From Mycolicibacter terrae (GTDB lineage Bacteria > Actinomycetota > Actinomycetes > Mycobacteriales > Mycobacteriaceae), in the NCBI RefSeq assembly GCF_010727125.1, contig NZ_AP022564.1, positions 1,240,001 to 1,304,000 on the forward strand: a stretch of DNA of 64,000 nt, in the 5' to 3' direction. The notes beneath the pieces are model-generated. The model saw only the letters and a program-made list of their open reading frames with translations, was not told the DNA's origin and did not search any database. The translations under genes and the position numbers were made by a program. Of this stretch, positions 50,744 to 59,274 are shown in pieces. The first letter of the stretch is position 1, and each line of letters starts with the position of its first letter.

Positions 50744-51646
50744 ATGCTATCGGCCTTCTCGCCAGGACAGCGCTGGCATGACGTGTGGCGCGGTGAGCTC
50801 GGCGAGTGGGTCATCACCAAAGGACTGCGGATCGTCCTGCTGGTGATCGGGGCGGTGTTGGCATCGCGGTTCATCACCTGGGCCGCACGCCGCGTCACTC
50901 GCCGGCTGGAGCTCGGCTTTCAGGCCAGTGATGCGCTGGTGCGTTCGGAGGCCTCCAAGCATCGGCAGGCCGTCGCCTCGGTGATTTCCTGGGTGTCGGT
51001 GGCCATGCTCGCCGTGGTGGTCGCCGTCGAGATCACCGGAATCCTCGACGTTCCGGTCGGATCATTGGTGGGACCGGCCGCGGTGATCGGTGGTGCGCTG
51101 GGGTTCGGCGCGCAGAAGCTGGTGCAGGACCTGCTCAGCGGATTCTTCATCATCACCGAAAAGCAGTATGGCTTCGGCGATCTGGTGCAGCTGAGCATGA
51201 TCGGGGCGTCGGTGGAGGCACTGGGCACCGTGGAGGACGTGACGCTGCGGGTGACCAAACTGCGCACCGCCGACGGCGAGGTGTTCACCGTCCCCAACGG
51301 CAACATCGTCCGCTCACTGAACCTGTCCAAGGACTGGGCGCGCGCCGTCGTCGACATCCCGGTACCCACCAGCGCCGACTTGAACCGGGTCAACGAGGTG
51401 CTGCATCAGGTGTGTGAGAACGCGCGCGAGGCCGACGCCCCGCTGCGGGATCTGCTGTTGGATCAGCCGTCGATCATGGGGGTGGAGAGCATCGAACTCG
51501 GCGTCGTCAATTTGCGGATGGTTGCCCGCACCCTGCCCGGCAAGCAGTTCGAGGTCGGACGCCGGCTGCGCATTCAGGTGGTGCGGGCCCTGGCGTCGGC
51601 CGGCGTTGTCGCCGCCGGCGAGATCAACCCGGTGGAGACGCCGTGA
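50744..51646 (+). CDS. Mechanosensitive channel (MscS family), Rv3104c-like
   Basis: A 300-residue MscS-type protein. Two to three helices near the N-terminus (GLRIVLLVIGAVLASRFITW, ISWVSVAMLAVVVAVEI) are followed by the MscS pore helix and beta domain: GPAAVIGGALGFGAQKLVQD then DLLSGFFIITEKQYGFGD. It could release solutes under osmotic down-shock. ATG 50744 follows four bases after the prfB stop, with GGGATG; the open frame upstream crosses prfB. Matches Rv3104c in gene order. Confidence 0.85.
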   Translation: MLSAFSPGQRWHDVWRGELGEWVITKGLRIVLLVIGAVLASRFITWAARRVTRRLELGFQASDALVRSEASKHRQAVASVISWVSVAMLAVVVAVEITGILDVPVGSLVGPAAVIGGALGFGAQKLVQDLLSGFFIITEKQYGFGDLVQLSMIGASVEALGTVEDVTLRVTKLRTADGEVFTVPNGNIVRSLNLSKDWARAVVDIPVPTSADLNRVNEVLHQVCENAREADAPLRDLLLDQPSIMGVESIELGVVNLRMVARTLPGKQFEVGRRLRIQVVRALASAGVVAAGEINPVETP

Positions 51647-52158
51647 AGATCAGCCCGAAAAAGCCCGAGGTCGCCCGCGAGGGGTCGAGGCGGCGTTGGC
51701 CGGTGCATCTGTTCAATGGCCGGATGCGCACCTCGACCGTGGTGTTGATCGTCGCGTTCGTCGCGGTGTGGTGGGTCTACGACACCTACCGGACCGAGCC
51801 GGCGCCGCCGGCCGCCCCGCAGGTGGTGCCGCCCGGGTTCATCCCCGACCCCGCCTACACCTGGGTGCCGCGCACCAGGTTGCAGCAGCCACCGGTGACC
51901 GTCACCGAGACGGTGACCCCCACCCCGACCACGGCCGAGCCGCCGCCGACGCCCGAGGCGCCGACACCGTCGCCGGAGCCCGCGTTTCCGTTCTGCCCAC
52001 CGTTGTGCCCGCCGCCCGCCGTGGCTCCGGTCGAGCCGGTCCCACCGGCTTCGCCGGGAGCGCCGCCACCCCCGGCGGCGCCCGGAGTTTCGCGGCCCCC
52101 CGGCCTGCCCGCCCCGGTACCAGCCGGGCCGACGACCGCGCATCCGGCGGCACCGTAG
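51643..52158 (+). CDS. Proline-rich single-pass membrane protein, Rv3103c-like
   Basis: A 171-residue protein with a basic N-terminus, one membrane helix at about residues 26-45 (TSTVVLIVAFVAVWWVYDTY) and a long Pro/Ala-rich exterior (EPAPPAAPQVVPPGFIP onward). The exterior also holds a Cys pair in PFCPPLCPPPA, near residue 110. GTG 51643 overlaps the previous stop by GTGA. Function unknown; its conserved place between the channel and ftsEX suggests an envelope role. Confidence 0.8.
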   Translation: MKISPKKPEVAREGSRRRWPVHLFNGRMRTSTVVLIVAFVAVWWVYDTYRTEPAPPAAPQVVPPGFIPDPAYTWVPRTRLQQPPVTVTETVTPTPTTAEPPPTPEAPTPSPEPAFPFCPPLCPPPAVAPVEPVPPASPGAPPPPAAPGVSRPPGLPAPVPAGPTTAHPAAP

Positions 52159-52192
52159 ACGTGGCCTGACCGGCCACGGTGTGTCGCACGGC

Positions 52193-52198
52193 TAAACT
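52193..52198 (+). promoter_or_regulatory. -10 element upstream of ftsE
   Basis: TAAACT ends seven bases before GTG 52206 and ten before ATG 52209, implying a leaderless ftsE mRNA beginning GTGATG. It is an internal promoter in the prfB-smpB block. Confidence 0.45.
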
Positions 52199-52208
52199 GC
52201 GTGCCGTG

Positions 52209-52898
52209 ATGATCACGCTCGACCATGTCACCAAGCAGTACAAATCGTCGGCCCGTCCGGCGCTGGACAACATCAACGTCAAAATCGACAAGGGCGAGTT
52301 CGTGTTTCTGATCGGACCGTCCGGTTCGGGCAAGTCGACGTTCATGCGACTGCTGCTGGCCGAGGAGACACCGACCAAGGGCGACATCCAGGTGTCGAAG
52401 TTCCACGTCAACAAGCTGCCCGGCCGCCACATCCCCAGCCTGCGGCAGGTGCTCGGATGCGTGTTCCAGGACTTCCGGCTGCTGCAGCAGAAGACGGTGT
52501 TCGAGAACGTCGCATTCGCACTGGAGGTCATCGGCAAGAAACCGGAGATGATCAACCGGGTCGTCCCGGAGGTGCTGGAGATGGTCGGTTTGTCCGGAAA
52601 AGCCAACCGGCTGCCCGGCGAGCTGTCCGGCGGTGAGCAGCAGCGGGTGGCGATCGCGCGGGCCTTCGTCAACCGGCCGCTGGTGCTCCTGGCCGACGAG
52701 CCCACGGGCAACCTCGATCCCGATACCAGCGAGGACATCATGGACCTGCTGGAGCGGATCAACCGCACCGGAACCACGGTGCTGATGGCGACCCACGACC
52801 ACCACATCGTCGACTCGATGCGCCAACGGGTCGTGGAGCTGTCGCTGGGGCGGTTGGTGCGCGACGAACAGCGCGGTGTCTACGGGATGGATCGCTGA
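52209..52898 (+). CDS. ftsE: Cell division ATP-binding protein FtsE
   Basis: A 229-residue ABC ATPase that, with FtsX, transmits septal ring signals to peptidoglycan hydrolases. Walker A is GPSGSGKST, the signature [14 protein letters not shown] and Walker [12 protein letters not shown]. It begins [11 protein letters not shown] at ATG 52209, matching M. tuberculosis FtsE closely; GTG 52206 just before it could be the actual leaderless start and would add one residue. It ends one base before ftsX. Confidence 0.97.
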   Translation: MITLDHVTKQYKSSARPALDNINVKIDKGEFVFLIGPSGSGKSTFMRLLLAEETPTKGDIQVSKFHVNKLPGRHIPSLRQVLGCVFQDFRLLQQKTVFENVAFALEVIGKKPEMINRVVPEVLEMVGLSGKANRLPGELSGGEQQRVAIARAFVNRPLVLLADEPTGNLDPDTSEDIMDLLERINRTGTTVLMATHDHHIVDSMRQRVVELSLGRLVRDEQRGVYGMDR

Positions 52899-52899
52899 C

Positions 52900-53793
52900 G
52901 TGCGCTTCGGGTTCCTTTTCAATGAAGTCCTGACCGGGTTGCGCCGCAACGTCACCATGACGGTGGCGATGATCCTGACCACGGCGATCTCGATCGGTCT
53001 GTTCGGCGGCGGCCTGCTGGTGGTGCGCTTGGCCGACCAGTCCCGGAACATCTACCTGGACCGGGTCGAATCGCAGGTGTTCTTGAACACCGAGGTGGCT
53101 GCCGACGACCCGAACTGCGAAGCACAGGCCTGCAAGGCGCTGCGCGAGCGGATCGAGGCACGCGATGACGTGAAGTCGGTGCGCTATCTCAACTCCGACG
53201 ACGCCTACGCTGACGCCATTCGCAAGTTCCCGGAGTTCAAGGACGTGGCGAGCAAGGACACCTTCCCGGCGTCGTTCATCGTGAAATTGGAAAACCCGGA
53301 GCAGAGCAAGGATTTCGACGCCGCGATGGCCGACCAGCCGGGTGTGCTCAGCGTGCTCAACCAGAAGAAGCTGATCGACCGGCTGTTCGCCGTTCTCGAC
53401 GGGTTGAGCAGTGCCGCGTTCGCCGTCGCCCTGGTGCAGGCGGTCGGGGCGGTGTTGTTGATCGCCAACATGGTTCAGGTCGCCGCCTACACCCGGCGCA
53501 CCGAGGTGTCGATCATGCGCCTGGTGGGCGCGAGCCGCTGGTACACCCAGTTGCCGTTTCTGGTGGAAGCGGTGCTGGCCGCGACCGCGGGCGTGATCAT
53601 CGCGATCATTGGGTTGATCGTGGTGCGGGCGCTGTTCCTCGACAACGCGCTCAGCCAGTTCTATCAAGCACGGCTGATCGCGCGTATCGACTATGCCGAC
53701 ATCCTCTACATCTCACCGATCCTGCTGTTGCTGGGTGCAGCGATGGCCGGGGCGACGGCGTACGTGACGCTTCGTCTGTACGTCCGGCGGTAG
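52900..53793 (+). CDS. ftsX: Cell division membrane protein FtsX
   Basis: A 297-residue four-helix membrane partner of FtsE. The first helix is at about residues 20-45, followed by an extracytoplasmic domain of about 120 residues with a cysteine pair ([10 protein letters not shown]) that would bind RipC/peptidoglycan hydrolase partners. Three helices follow at the C-terminus, including [19 protein letters not shown] and [20 protein letters not shown]. The start is GTG 52900, one base after the ftsE stop; earlier start codons in that frame lie inside ftsE. Confidence 0.96.
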   Translation: MRFGFLFNEVLTGLRRNVTMTVAMILTTAISIGLFGGGLLVVRLADQSRNIYLDRVESQVFLNTEVAADDPNCEAQACKALRERIEARDDVKSVRYLNSDDAYADAIRKFPEFKDVASKDTFPASFIVKLENPEQSKDFDAAMADQPGVLSVLNQKKLIDRLFAVLDGLSSAAFAVALVQAVGAVLLIANMVQVAAYTRRTEVSIMRLVGASRWYTQLPFLVEAVLAATAGVIIAIIGLIVVRALFLDNALSQFYQARLIARIDYADILYISPILLLLGAAMAGATAYVTLRLYVRR

Positions 53794-53795
53794 GG

Positions 53796-54284
53796 GTGGC
53801 CAAGAAGGCGGCGGCCAAGCGCACCGATAAGCAGATCGTTGCGTCGAACCGTAAGGCACGGCACAACTATTCGGTCCTGGATGTGTACGAAGCCGGGGTG
53901 GCGCTGCTGGGCACCGAGGTGAAGAGCCTGCGGGCCGGCCAAGCCTCGCTGGTCGATGCGTTCGCCACCGTCGACGACGGCGAGGTGTGGCTGCGAAACA
54001 TGCACATCCCCGAGTACAAGCACGGCAGCTGGACCAACCACGATCCGCGACGCGCCCGCAAGCTGCTGTTGCACCGACGCCAGATCGACATGCTGATCGG
54101 AAAGATCCGCGACGGCAACCTCACCCTGGTTCCGCTGTCGGTGTACTTCGCCGAAGGCAAGGTGAAGGTAGAACTGGCGCTCGCCCGCGGCAAGCAGGCC
54201 CACGACAAGCGGCAGGATCTCGCCCGCCGCGACGCTCAGCGCGAGGTCACCCGCGCGCTGGGACGGCGAGCCAAGGGCATGTGA
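53796..54284 (+). CDS. smpB: SsrA-binding protein SmpB
   Basis: A 162-residue protein that delivers tmRNA to stalled ribosomes. [20 protein letters not shown] and [20 protein letters not shown] form the OB-fold core, and the C-terminus is basic ([20 protein letters not shown]), the tail that enters the mRNA channel. GTG 53796 is two bases after the ftsX stop. The ssrA gene is 1.8 kb downstream on the same strand. The stop overlaps the EamA transporter GTG as GTGA. Confidence 0.97.
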   Translation: MAKKAAAKRTDKQIVASNRKARHNYSVLDVYEAGVALLGTEVKSLRAGQASLVDAFATVDDGEVWLRNMHIPEYKHGSWTNHDPRRARKLLLHRRQIDMLIGKIRDGNLTLVPLSVYFAEGKVKVELALARGKQAHDKRQDLARRDAQREVTRALGRRAKGM

Positions 54285-55126
54285 TCGGCGCAGCGCTGGC
54301 ACTGCTGTCAGCAGCCTGCTTCGGGTTCAGCGACTTCGCCGGTGGCCTCGCCGCCCGCCGGGTACCGGCGCTGCGGGTGGTGCTGGTGTCCTACCCGGTG
54401 GCACTGGTGTTGCTGGGCGCGCTGGCGATCTGGGTCGGCGGGCCGATCCCGCCGGGAGCGATCGGCTGGGGTCTGGCGTCGGGGGTGGCGCTGGGCCTGG
54501 GCGGATGGTGGTTCTACGCCGCCCTGGGTTCCGGTCCGATTTCGGTGGTGTCCCCGGTGTCGGCGGTGCTGGCGGCGGGGGTACCGGTGGTGGTCGGGGT
54601 GCTTCAGGGAGAGCGACCGGGACGGGTGGCCGCGGCCGGGATCGTGCTGGCGCTGGTGGCCGTCGCCCTGGTGAGCCGGCAGGTCACCGACGAGGACATC
54701 CGGCCGCACCGGTTCACCCGCAAGGTGGCGTGGCTGACGGTCGGTGCCGGTGTGGCGTTCGGATTCGACTTCGTCTTCCTCCACGAGGCGCCGGCCGACG
54801 CCGGGCTGTGGCCGCTGGCGTTCGCGCGGGTGGCCGCTGCGGTGCTGGTGATCATCGCGGCGACCGGCGCCGGGGATCTGCGGGCGCCCACCGGCGGGAC
54901 GCTGAGGCTGGCGGTGCTGGCCGGCCTGGCCGATACGGGTGCCAACGTCGCGATGCTGCTGGCCCTGCGGGGATCGCAACTCTCGCTGGCCAGTGTCCTG
55001 ATCTCGCTGTTCCCGGCGGTGACAGTGGTGTTGGCGATCGTGGTGTTACGCGAGCGGGTGCACCCGGGGCAGGTGGTCGGCATGCTTGCGGCAGTCGTTT
55101 CGGTGGCGATGATCACCGCGGGGTAG
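54281..55126 (+). CDS. EamA/DMT-family transporter
   Basis: A 281-residue protein of about ten helices made of two EamA repeats: [20 protein letters not shown] opens the first and [20 protein letters not shown] the second. It resembles small drug/metabolite exporters with no clear substrate. GTG 54281 overlaps the smpB stop by GTGA, which sets the start; the frame upstream is inside smpB. Confidence 0.8.
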   Translation: MIGAALALLSAACFGFSDFAGGLAARRVPALRVVLVSYPVALVLLGALAIWVGGPIPPGAIGWGLASGVALGLGGWWFYAALGSGPISVVSPVSAVLAAGVPVVVGVLQGERPGRVAAAGIVLALVAVALVSRQVTDEDIRPHRFTRKVAWLTVGAGVAFGFDFVFLHEAPADAGLWPLAFARVAAAVLVIIAATGAGDLRAPTGGTLRLAVLAGLADTGANVAMLLALRGSQLSLASVLISLFPAVTVVLAIVVLRERVHPGQVVGMLAAVVSVAMITAG

Positions 55127-55135
55127 CGGCGGGTT

Positions 55136-55141
55136 TAGCAT
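55136..55141 (+). promoter_or_regulatory. -10 element of leaderless promoter
   Basis: TAGCAT ends eight bases before the ATG at 55150 of the mycothiol-type gene. It lies nine bases past the stop of the EamA transporter, so the gene has its own start as well. Confidence 0.45.
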
Positions 55142-55149
55142 CGGATCCC

Positions 55150-55983
55150 ATGACCGGCCCCGCCCCGACCCGGCTCGACAAGTCCGATGTGCTGGCAGGC
55201 CTGTTCGCCTGCTGGGATGGCCTCGACAAGTTGCTGGGCGGTTTGACCGACCAGCAGTGGTCCCAGCCGGTTCCGCTGCCGGGCTGGTCGGTGCATGACG
55301 TCGTCGCGCACATCGTCGGGACCGAATCGATGCTGCTCGGAATGCCCACTCCGCAAAGTGATCTCGAGGTGTCGGCGCTCGAGCACGTGCGCAACGGCGT
55401 CGGCGCGAACAACGAGTGCTGGGTGCGTCACCTGCGCGATGAATCCGGGACGGATCTGCTGGCGCGGTTCCGGTCGGTGACCGACCGGCGGCGCGCGGTG
55501 CTGGCAGGGCTGTCCGACGAGGACTGGAACGCGCCGACGGTGACACCGGTAGGGCCGGACAGCTATGGCCGGTTCATGAGGGTGCGGGTCTTCGACTGCT
55601 GGATGCATGAGCTCGACATCCGTGACGGGCTGGGACTGCCCGCCTCCGGGGCGGAGCTGGCCGGACCGGCGGCCCGGCATGCCCTCGATGAGATGGCCGC
55701 CGCGATGGGACGGGTGGTGGGCAAGCTCGGCGGGGCGCCGCAGGGCTCCCGGGTGGCCCTCGAGCTGACCGGGCCACTGGCGCGGACCATCCGGGTGGCG
55801 GTCGAGGGCCGCGCCCAGGTTGTCGACGACTTCGGCGGTCAGGCGCCTACGGCGGTGATCCGGATGGACGGGGTGGCGTTCACCCGGGCCGCCGGCGGGC
55901 GCGCGGCTCCCAGGGCGGTCGACCTCGACGGGGACCGGGAGGTTGCCGCCCGCATCGTCGAGCACCTGAACTTCGTTATCTGA
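55150..55983 (+). CDS. Maleylpyruvate isomerase-type/DinB mycothiol-dependent protein (TIGR03086/MDMPI type)
   Basis: A 277-residue DinB-like four-helix protein plus C-terminal domain. The metal-binding His residues are in VHDVVAHIVGTES (about residue 50) and DCWMHELDIRDGLG (about 155), and WSQPVPLPGWS is the family start. Such proteins use mycothiol as cofactor for isomerase or transferase reactions; the actual substrate is unknown. Leaderless ATG 55150. It is the last protein gene before ssrA. Confidence 0.8.
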   Translation: MTGPAPTRLDKSDVLAGLFACWDGLDKLLGGLTDQQWSQPVPLPGWSVHDVVAHIVGTESMLLGMPTPQSDLEVSALEHVRNGVGANNECWVRHLRDESGTDLLARFRSVTDRRRAVLAGLSDEDWNAPTVTPVGPDSYGRFMRVRVFDCWMHELDIRDGLGLPASGAELAGPAARHALDEMAAAMGRVVGKLGGAPQGSRVALELTGPLARTIRVAVEGRAQVVDDFGGQAPTAVIRMDGVAFTRAAGGRAAPRAVDLDGDREVAARIVEHLNFVI

Positions 55984-56092
55984 GGCGGCTGACCGGCGTG
56001 ACCCCGGAAATAAAGATGCCGCATCCTGTCGTTGCAGACCGGTACCATGGGTTGTCTCGCCGAATCGGCGGGCGTAGAGAGAACAAGGACAG

Positions 56093-56482
56093 GGGGCTGA
56101 AAGGTTTCGACTGCGTGTGTCGAATCAAGGGAAGCGTGCCGGTGCAGGCAGGAGACCACCGTTAAGCGTCGCTGTAACCAAGTAAGCGCCAAGGTTGCAC
56201 TTACTCCGGCTAAGGTCGCTCTTCAGAGCGACTTCGCTCTCGCTGCTTAAGCGATAGCGGGCCTGTCAGACCGGGACCTCCCTCGGCCCGGACCCTGGCA
56301 TCGACTAGAGGGATCCACCGATACGTCCGGTCGCGGGATTTATCGGGACACCAACAGCGACTGGGATCGTCATCTCGGCTCGTTCGCGTGACCGGGAGAT
56401 CCGAGTAGAGGCATAGCGAACTGCGCACGGAGAAGCCTTGAGGGAATGCCGTAGGACCCGGGTTCGATTCCCGGCAGCTCCA
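56093..56482 (+). ncRNA. ssrA: tmRNA (SsrA), with an unusually long tag frame
   Basis: The 390-base RNA starts GGGGCTGAAAGGTTTCGACTG and ends with T arm GGGTTCGATTCCC, acceptor CAGCTCC and discriminator A (56482); 5' GGGGCTG pairs with it. CCA is not encoded. After GTAAGC the resume codon GCC (56188-56190) opens 20 sense codons ending at TAA (56248-56250). Reading with the alanine carried by the RNA, the tag is A + AKVAL-TP-AKVAL-QSDFALAA, ending in the normal ALAA degron. The M. tuberculosis tag, as I recall, is about 12 residues ending RDYALAA; the RNA is correspondingly longer. A possible -10 TACCAT lies at 56043-56048. SmpB is nearby. Confidence 0.95.
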
Positions 56483-56494
56483 CAACAGAAGGTC

Positions 56495-56530
56495 GCCGGC
56501 CAGAGCCACCCGCTCTGGCCGGCTTTCCTT
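56495..56530 (+). terminator. Rho-independent terminator of tmRNA
   Basis: A 12-bp stem (56495-56506 with 56512-56523, GCCGGCCAGAGC/GCTCTGGCCGGC) and a five-base loop are followed by TTTCCTT. It starts 12 bases after the tmRNA end, and is the most canonical terminator in the window. Confidence 0.9.
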
Positions 56531-56615
56531 ATTGGCCGCCCGGTCGGATTCGCGCTCATTGCGGCGTCATGGCATCCGGCGGCGGTATCAGTCGGGGACC
56601 GTCGTTTCCGGACGG

Positions 56616-57923
56616 TCAGGTCTCGGGCAGCAACGGCATCACCGGGCCGGCCCCGAACGCGTCGTCGCGCAACCGGACCAGCCCCGTCGAGCGCACCTCG
56701 GCTCGGCGCGCTGCTCCGGTGAACCCCAGTGGCCCGGCGCCGGTCTCCGAGGTGGTCAACCCCGGATCGACGGGGGGCTCCGTCGCCTCGGCGTCCAGGG
56801 CCATGGTGGCGTCGGCGTATTCCGCCATGGCCACACGCCGGCGCCGCCGTATCCGCGCCGGCGCCCGGGCCGATGGTGTCTTGGCCGCGGTGGCGGCCGC
56901 GATGCCGGCGGCCGGTGCGGTGGACTGGTCCCGGTCGATCAGGGTCGGCCCGCTGTCTTCGGCATAGCCCCCGGAGACCAGATAGCCCGATATCTCGGCG
57001 CCGCCCACGGGCAGTGCCGGCCCGGTGGTCGCCGGAGTGGCCGGGCTCGCGGGTGCCCCTGCCCCCGCGGCTCCCGCGATGGGGCTGGCGAGGCCGTAGC
57101 CCGTCAGGGCGGGCCGGTCGGCGGATACCGGCGCGCGGTGCGCTACTGCGCCGGGCGTGGGCTGCGGCTCGTGCGCCTCGAGCGCCGGCTCGGACTGCGG
57201 CTGCATCGAGGCGATGAAGTCGTTGATGGCGGAGATGAACAGCGGCAGGAAGATTGGGATGCGCACCGCAATCGTCACGAGGTGCAGGACATTCAACCAG
57301 AAGACGATGTTCCAGAACCAGAACCAGAACCAGAAGTTCGCCTCGTCAAGCGGATCCGTCGGGTCTTCGCCGCCGGGGCTGGTGTCGGCGGCGACTATCG
57401 GCGGGGCCGGTTCGATTCCGGGCAGCGACGCCAGTGCCGCACCGGACACCGCCTCATAGGTCGTCATCACGGTGGCGGCCTGAACCCACATGCGGGCGTA
57501 GTCGGCCTCGTTGAGCGCGATCGGGATGGTGTTGATGCCGAAGAAATTGGTGGCGGTCAGTACCCCGTGGACAGTGTGGTTCAGCGCCAACTCCGCCAGG
57601 GTGGGCATGGCCGCCATGGCGGTGCTGTAGGCGGCCGCCGCGATTTCGTGTTGCGCGGCGGTACGCGCACTGTCGGCACTGGCCCGGGTCAGCCACTGCA
57701 GGTACGGCGCATGCGCTGTGTCATAGCGGTCTGCGCTAGGGCCGTTCCACGCCGTCGACCGGGTGGCGCCGAGCACGGTGACAAGTTCGGCGGCGACCGT
57801 GGAGTATTCGGCACTCAGCGCCGACCAGGCTCCCGCGGCGCTGAGCAACGCGGCCGGGCCGGGTCCGTTGCTCAGCAGGGCGGAATGCACCTCGGGTGGG
57901 GATGCGATCCAGATCGCAGCCAT
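56616..57923 (-). CDS. PPE family protein (PPE-PPW type)
   Basis: A 435-residue PPE protein. The N-terminal PPE domain begins [20 protein letters not shown], with the WxG-like [10 protein letters not shown] at about residue 57. The end reads [13 protein letters not shown] and [16 protein letters not shown], which resembles the PPW signature, but the last residue of the usual PxxPxxW is absent (the protein stops after PET). The middle has a (Phe-Trp)x4 run at about residues 197-204 and one or two following hydrophobic segments ([29 protein letters not shown]). A small ORF stop overlaps its ATG as TGATG. No PE partner is adjacent. Probably a secreted or surface protein exported by an ESX system. 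Confidence 0.9.
   Translation of the reverse strand: MAAIWIASPPEVHSALLSNGPGPAALLSAAGAWSALSAEYSTVAAELVTVLGATRSTAWNGPSADRYDTAHAPYLQWLTRASADSARTAAQHEIAAAAYSTAMAAMPTLAELALNHTVHGVLTATNFFGINTIPIALNEADYARMWVQAATVMTTYEAVSGAALASLPGIEPAPPIVAADTSPGGEDPTDPLDEANFWFWFWFWNIVFWLNVLHLVTIAVRIPIFLPLFISAINDFIASMQPQSEPALEAHEPQPTPGAVAHRAPVSADRPALTGYGLASPIAGAAGAGAPASPATPATTGPALPVGGAEISGYLVSGGYAEDSGPTLIDRDQSTAPAAGIAAATAAKTPSARAPARIRRRRRVAMAEYADATMALDAEATEPPVDPGLTTSETGAGPLGFTGAARRAEVRSTGLVRLRDDAFGAGPVMPLLPET
57312..57335 (-). repeat. Four tandem copies of a 6-base unit in the PPE gene
   Basis: CCAGAA occurs four times in tandem on the plus strand; on the coding strand it is TTC TGG repeated, giving (Phe-Trp)x4. Because the unit is six bases, slippage would add or remove FW pairs without changing frame. 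Confidence 0.9.
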
Positions 57924-58039
57924 CAGCGTCTACAGCCCCCGGTCATCGGCGCCGGCGAGGAACGCGGCCGACGCGGCCCGCAGATCTCGTGCACTGTCCG
58001 TATCACGACACGGAAGTCCGCGAAACGGGACTGGCACAT
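57923..58039 (-). CDS. Leaderless small ORF (38 aa) upstream of and coupled to the PPE gene
   Basis: ATG at 58037-58039 opens 38 codons (starts [14 protein letters not shown], ends GGCRR). Its TGA at 57923-57925 overlaps the PPE ATG by one base (TGATG). A consensus-like promoter (TTCAAA-N17-TATCTT, 58074-58046) is six bases upstream of this ATG, so the mRNA would start with it. GC3 is about 78 percent, compatible with coding but not proof. Three cysteines (residues 2, 20 and about 35) are present. I do not recognise the peptide. Most likely role: a translated leader that controls or supports PPE translation. Confidence 0.55.
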   Translation of the reverse strand: MCQSRFADFRVVIRTVHEICGPRRPRSSPAPMTGGCRR

Positions 58040-58045
58040 GACGCA

Positions 58046-58074
58046 AAGATAGCATTGCCTAAGCTAAGTTTGAA
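58046..58074 (-). promoter_or_regulatory. Promoter with overlapping IdeR-like iron box for the small ORF/PPE operon
   Basis: Reading the minus strand: -35 TTCAAA (58074-58069), 17-base spacer, -10 TATCTT (58051-58046), then six bases to the small-ORF ATG. The 19-base element 58049-58067 (TTAGCTTAGGCAATGCTAT) matches the IdeR consensus TTAGGTTAGGCTAACCTAA at about 14 of 19 positions, and overlaps spacer and -10, the classical repressor placement. Confidence 0.55.
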
Positions 58075-58170
58075 GGCGTCACCGGGCGGGGTGACCGAGC
58101 CCATTCAGCCCGCCCGGACCGGTTTCGTCGCAGGTCACCTTGGCCGTGGCCGGGTCCCTATTGCCGGCGA

Positions 58171-58176
58171 TAACCT
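58171..58176 (+). promoter_or_regulatory. Possible -10 element of the DUF488 gene
   Basis: TAACCT ends five bases before ATG 58182; slightly shorter than the usual leaderless spacing. GGGG also lies between and could act as a weak ribosome site instead. Confidence 0.35.
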
Positions 58177-58181
58177 GGGGT

Positions 58182-58550
58182 ATGACTGCGAAAGCCGACA
58201 TCCGGGTGGCCCGCGTTTACGACGAGCCGCGTCCCGAGGACGGGGATCGGATACTCGTCGACCGGGTATGGCCGCGAGGGTTCCGCAAGGACGATCCGCG
58301 GGTGGGCCACTGGTTCAAGGACGCGGCGCCTTCCCGGGAACTCCGCGGTTGGTACGACCACCGGCCGGAGCGCTTCGACGAGTTCGTCACCCGCTACGAA
58401 GACGAACTGCGTACCCCGCAGGGCGCTGCCGCGTTCGACGGCCTGCGTGAGCTGACTCGGGGCAAGAAGACCGTCACCCTGGTGACCGCGACCCGGGATC
58501 TGGACGGCAGTCAGGCGGCCGTGCTGGCCAGGCTGCTCGGCCGGCACTGA
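58182..58550 (+). CDS. DUF488 family protein
   Basis: A 122-residue protein of the DUF488 family. RVYDEPRPEDGDRILVDRVW opens it and the phrase VDRVWPRGFRK with WFKDAAPSRELRGWYDH is the family signature. Function is not established; some members are fused or adjacent to redox and haem-oxygenase genes. ATG 58182 (MTAKADIRVARV) fits the family start; the frame is open to 58140 but without signals. Confidence 0.85.
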   Translation: MTAKADIRVARVYDEPRPEDGDRILVDRVWPRGFRKDDPRVGHWFKDAAPSRELRGWYDHRPERFDEFVTRYEDELRTPQGAAAFDGLRELTRGKKTVTLVTATRDLDGSQAAVLARLLGRH

Positions 58551-58571
58551 AGCCGGGTCGAGCCCGCAAAT

Positions 58572-59099
58572 CTAGCCGCGGCCCGCGGTGGTGATCAGCA
58601 TGCCGATCGGGATGCTCACGATCAGCGCCGCGATGAACAGCCGGTAGGCGATCAGCGCCCAGCCGCGTCGTGCAGTGCGCCGCACGACATAGAGCAACCA
58701 CGCCAACACCACCAACAACACCGCGGCACCGACGTCGAACATCACGATGCGGTCGGTGACGACGCCGAGCACGATCGCCGCACCGGAGACGTTGAACGCC
58801 GCTGAGTTGAGCGCCGCCGCGCCCGGTGTCAGTGGCTCGGCCGCCAGCAATGCTTGACCCGCACCCAGCACCAACTGGCCGACACCGAGCACCAGCACCA
58901 GGTAGGCGACCGCCCACACACCGTGGCGGGTCGGTGACGGCGCGGCGATGGCCGCCGCCAGCGCACCGCCGGTCACGATCGCGGTGGCGCCGGCCACCAC
59001 AAACGGTTTGAACGCGGCCCGCTGATCCCATAGCACCAGCACCACCGGCCGCTGCGGCGGCTCGTTCGGACCGGCCACCCGGGCGGCGACGTCGCTCAT
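58572..59099 (-). CDS. Hypothetical five-helix membrane protein
   Basis: A 175-residue protein with five predicted helices (FVVAGATAIVTGGALAAAIA; GVWAVAYLVLVLGVGQLVLG; AAFNVSGAAIVLGVV; VGAAVLLVVLAWLLYVV; YRLFIAALIVSIPIGMLI) and a short basic loop. It resembles no family that I can name. ATG 59099 (MSDVAARVAG) has GAGG about eight bases upstream; an earlier in-frame ATG at 59174 would add 25 residues rich in Arg. The 5' region has a TCAAGCC/GGCTTGA repeat at 59137-59155. Confidence 0.65.
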   Translation of the reverse strand: MSDVAARVAGPNEPPQRPVVLVLWDQRAAFKPFVVAGATAIVTGGALAAAIAAPSPTRHGVWAVAYLVLVLGVGQLVLGAGQALLAAEPLTPGAAALNSAAFNVSGAAIVLGVVTDRIVMFDVGAAVLLVVLAWLLYVVRRTARRGWALIAYRLFIAALIVSIPIGMLITTAGRG

Positions 59100-59262
59100 C
59101 GCCGGACCTCGTCGCCGCCTGGACAATTCATCATGATCAAGCCTCCGGGGCTTGAGATTACCGGGGCATGGCATCGACCCGCCGCACCGCGATCCGCGTC
59201 GCGTGCAGCGCTGCGCTGCCCGGTCGGCGCAGGTCCGGGCGGAGGCGACAGCGCCCGTTGCC

Positions 59263-59268
59263 TAAAAT
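59263..59268 (+). promoter_or_regulatory. -10 element of leaderless MFS promoter
   Basis: TAAAAT, a near-consensus -10, ends six bases before GTG 59275 of the MFS gene. Confidence 0.55.
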
Positions 59269-59274
59269 CGGCAG

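Noticed and set aside
59137..59155. TCAAGCC/GGCTTGA repeat between the five-helix membrane protein gene and the MFS gene
   Set aside because: Seven-base arms could be an operator or a weak hairpin, but no promoter element or regulator ties it to a function.
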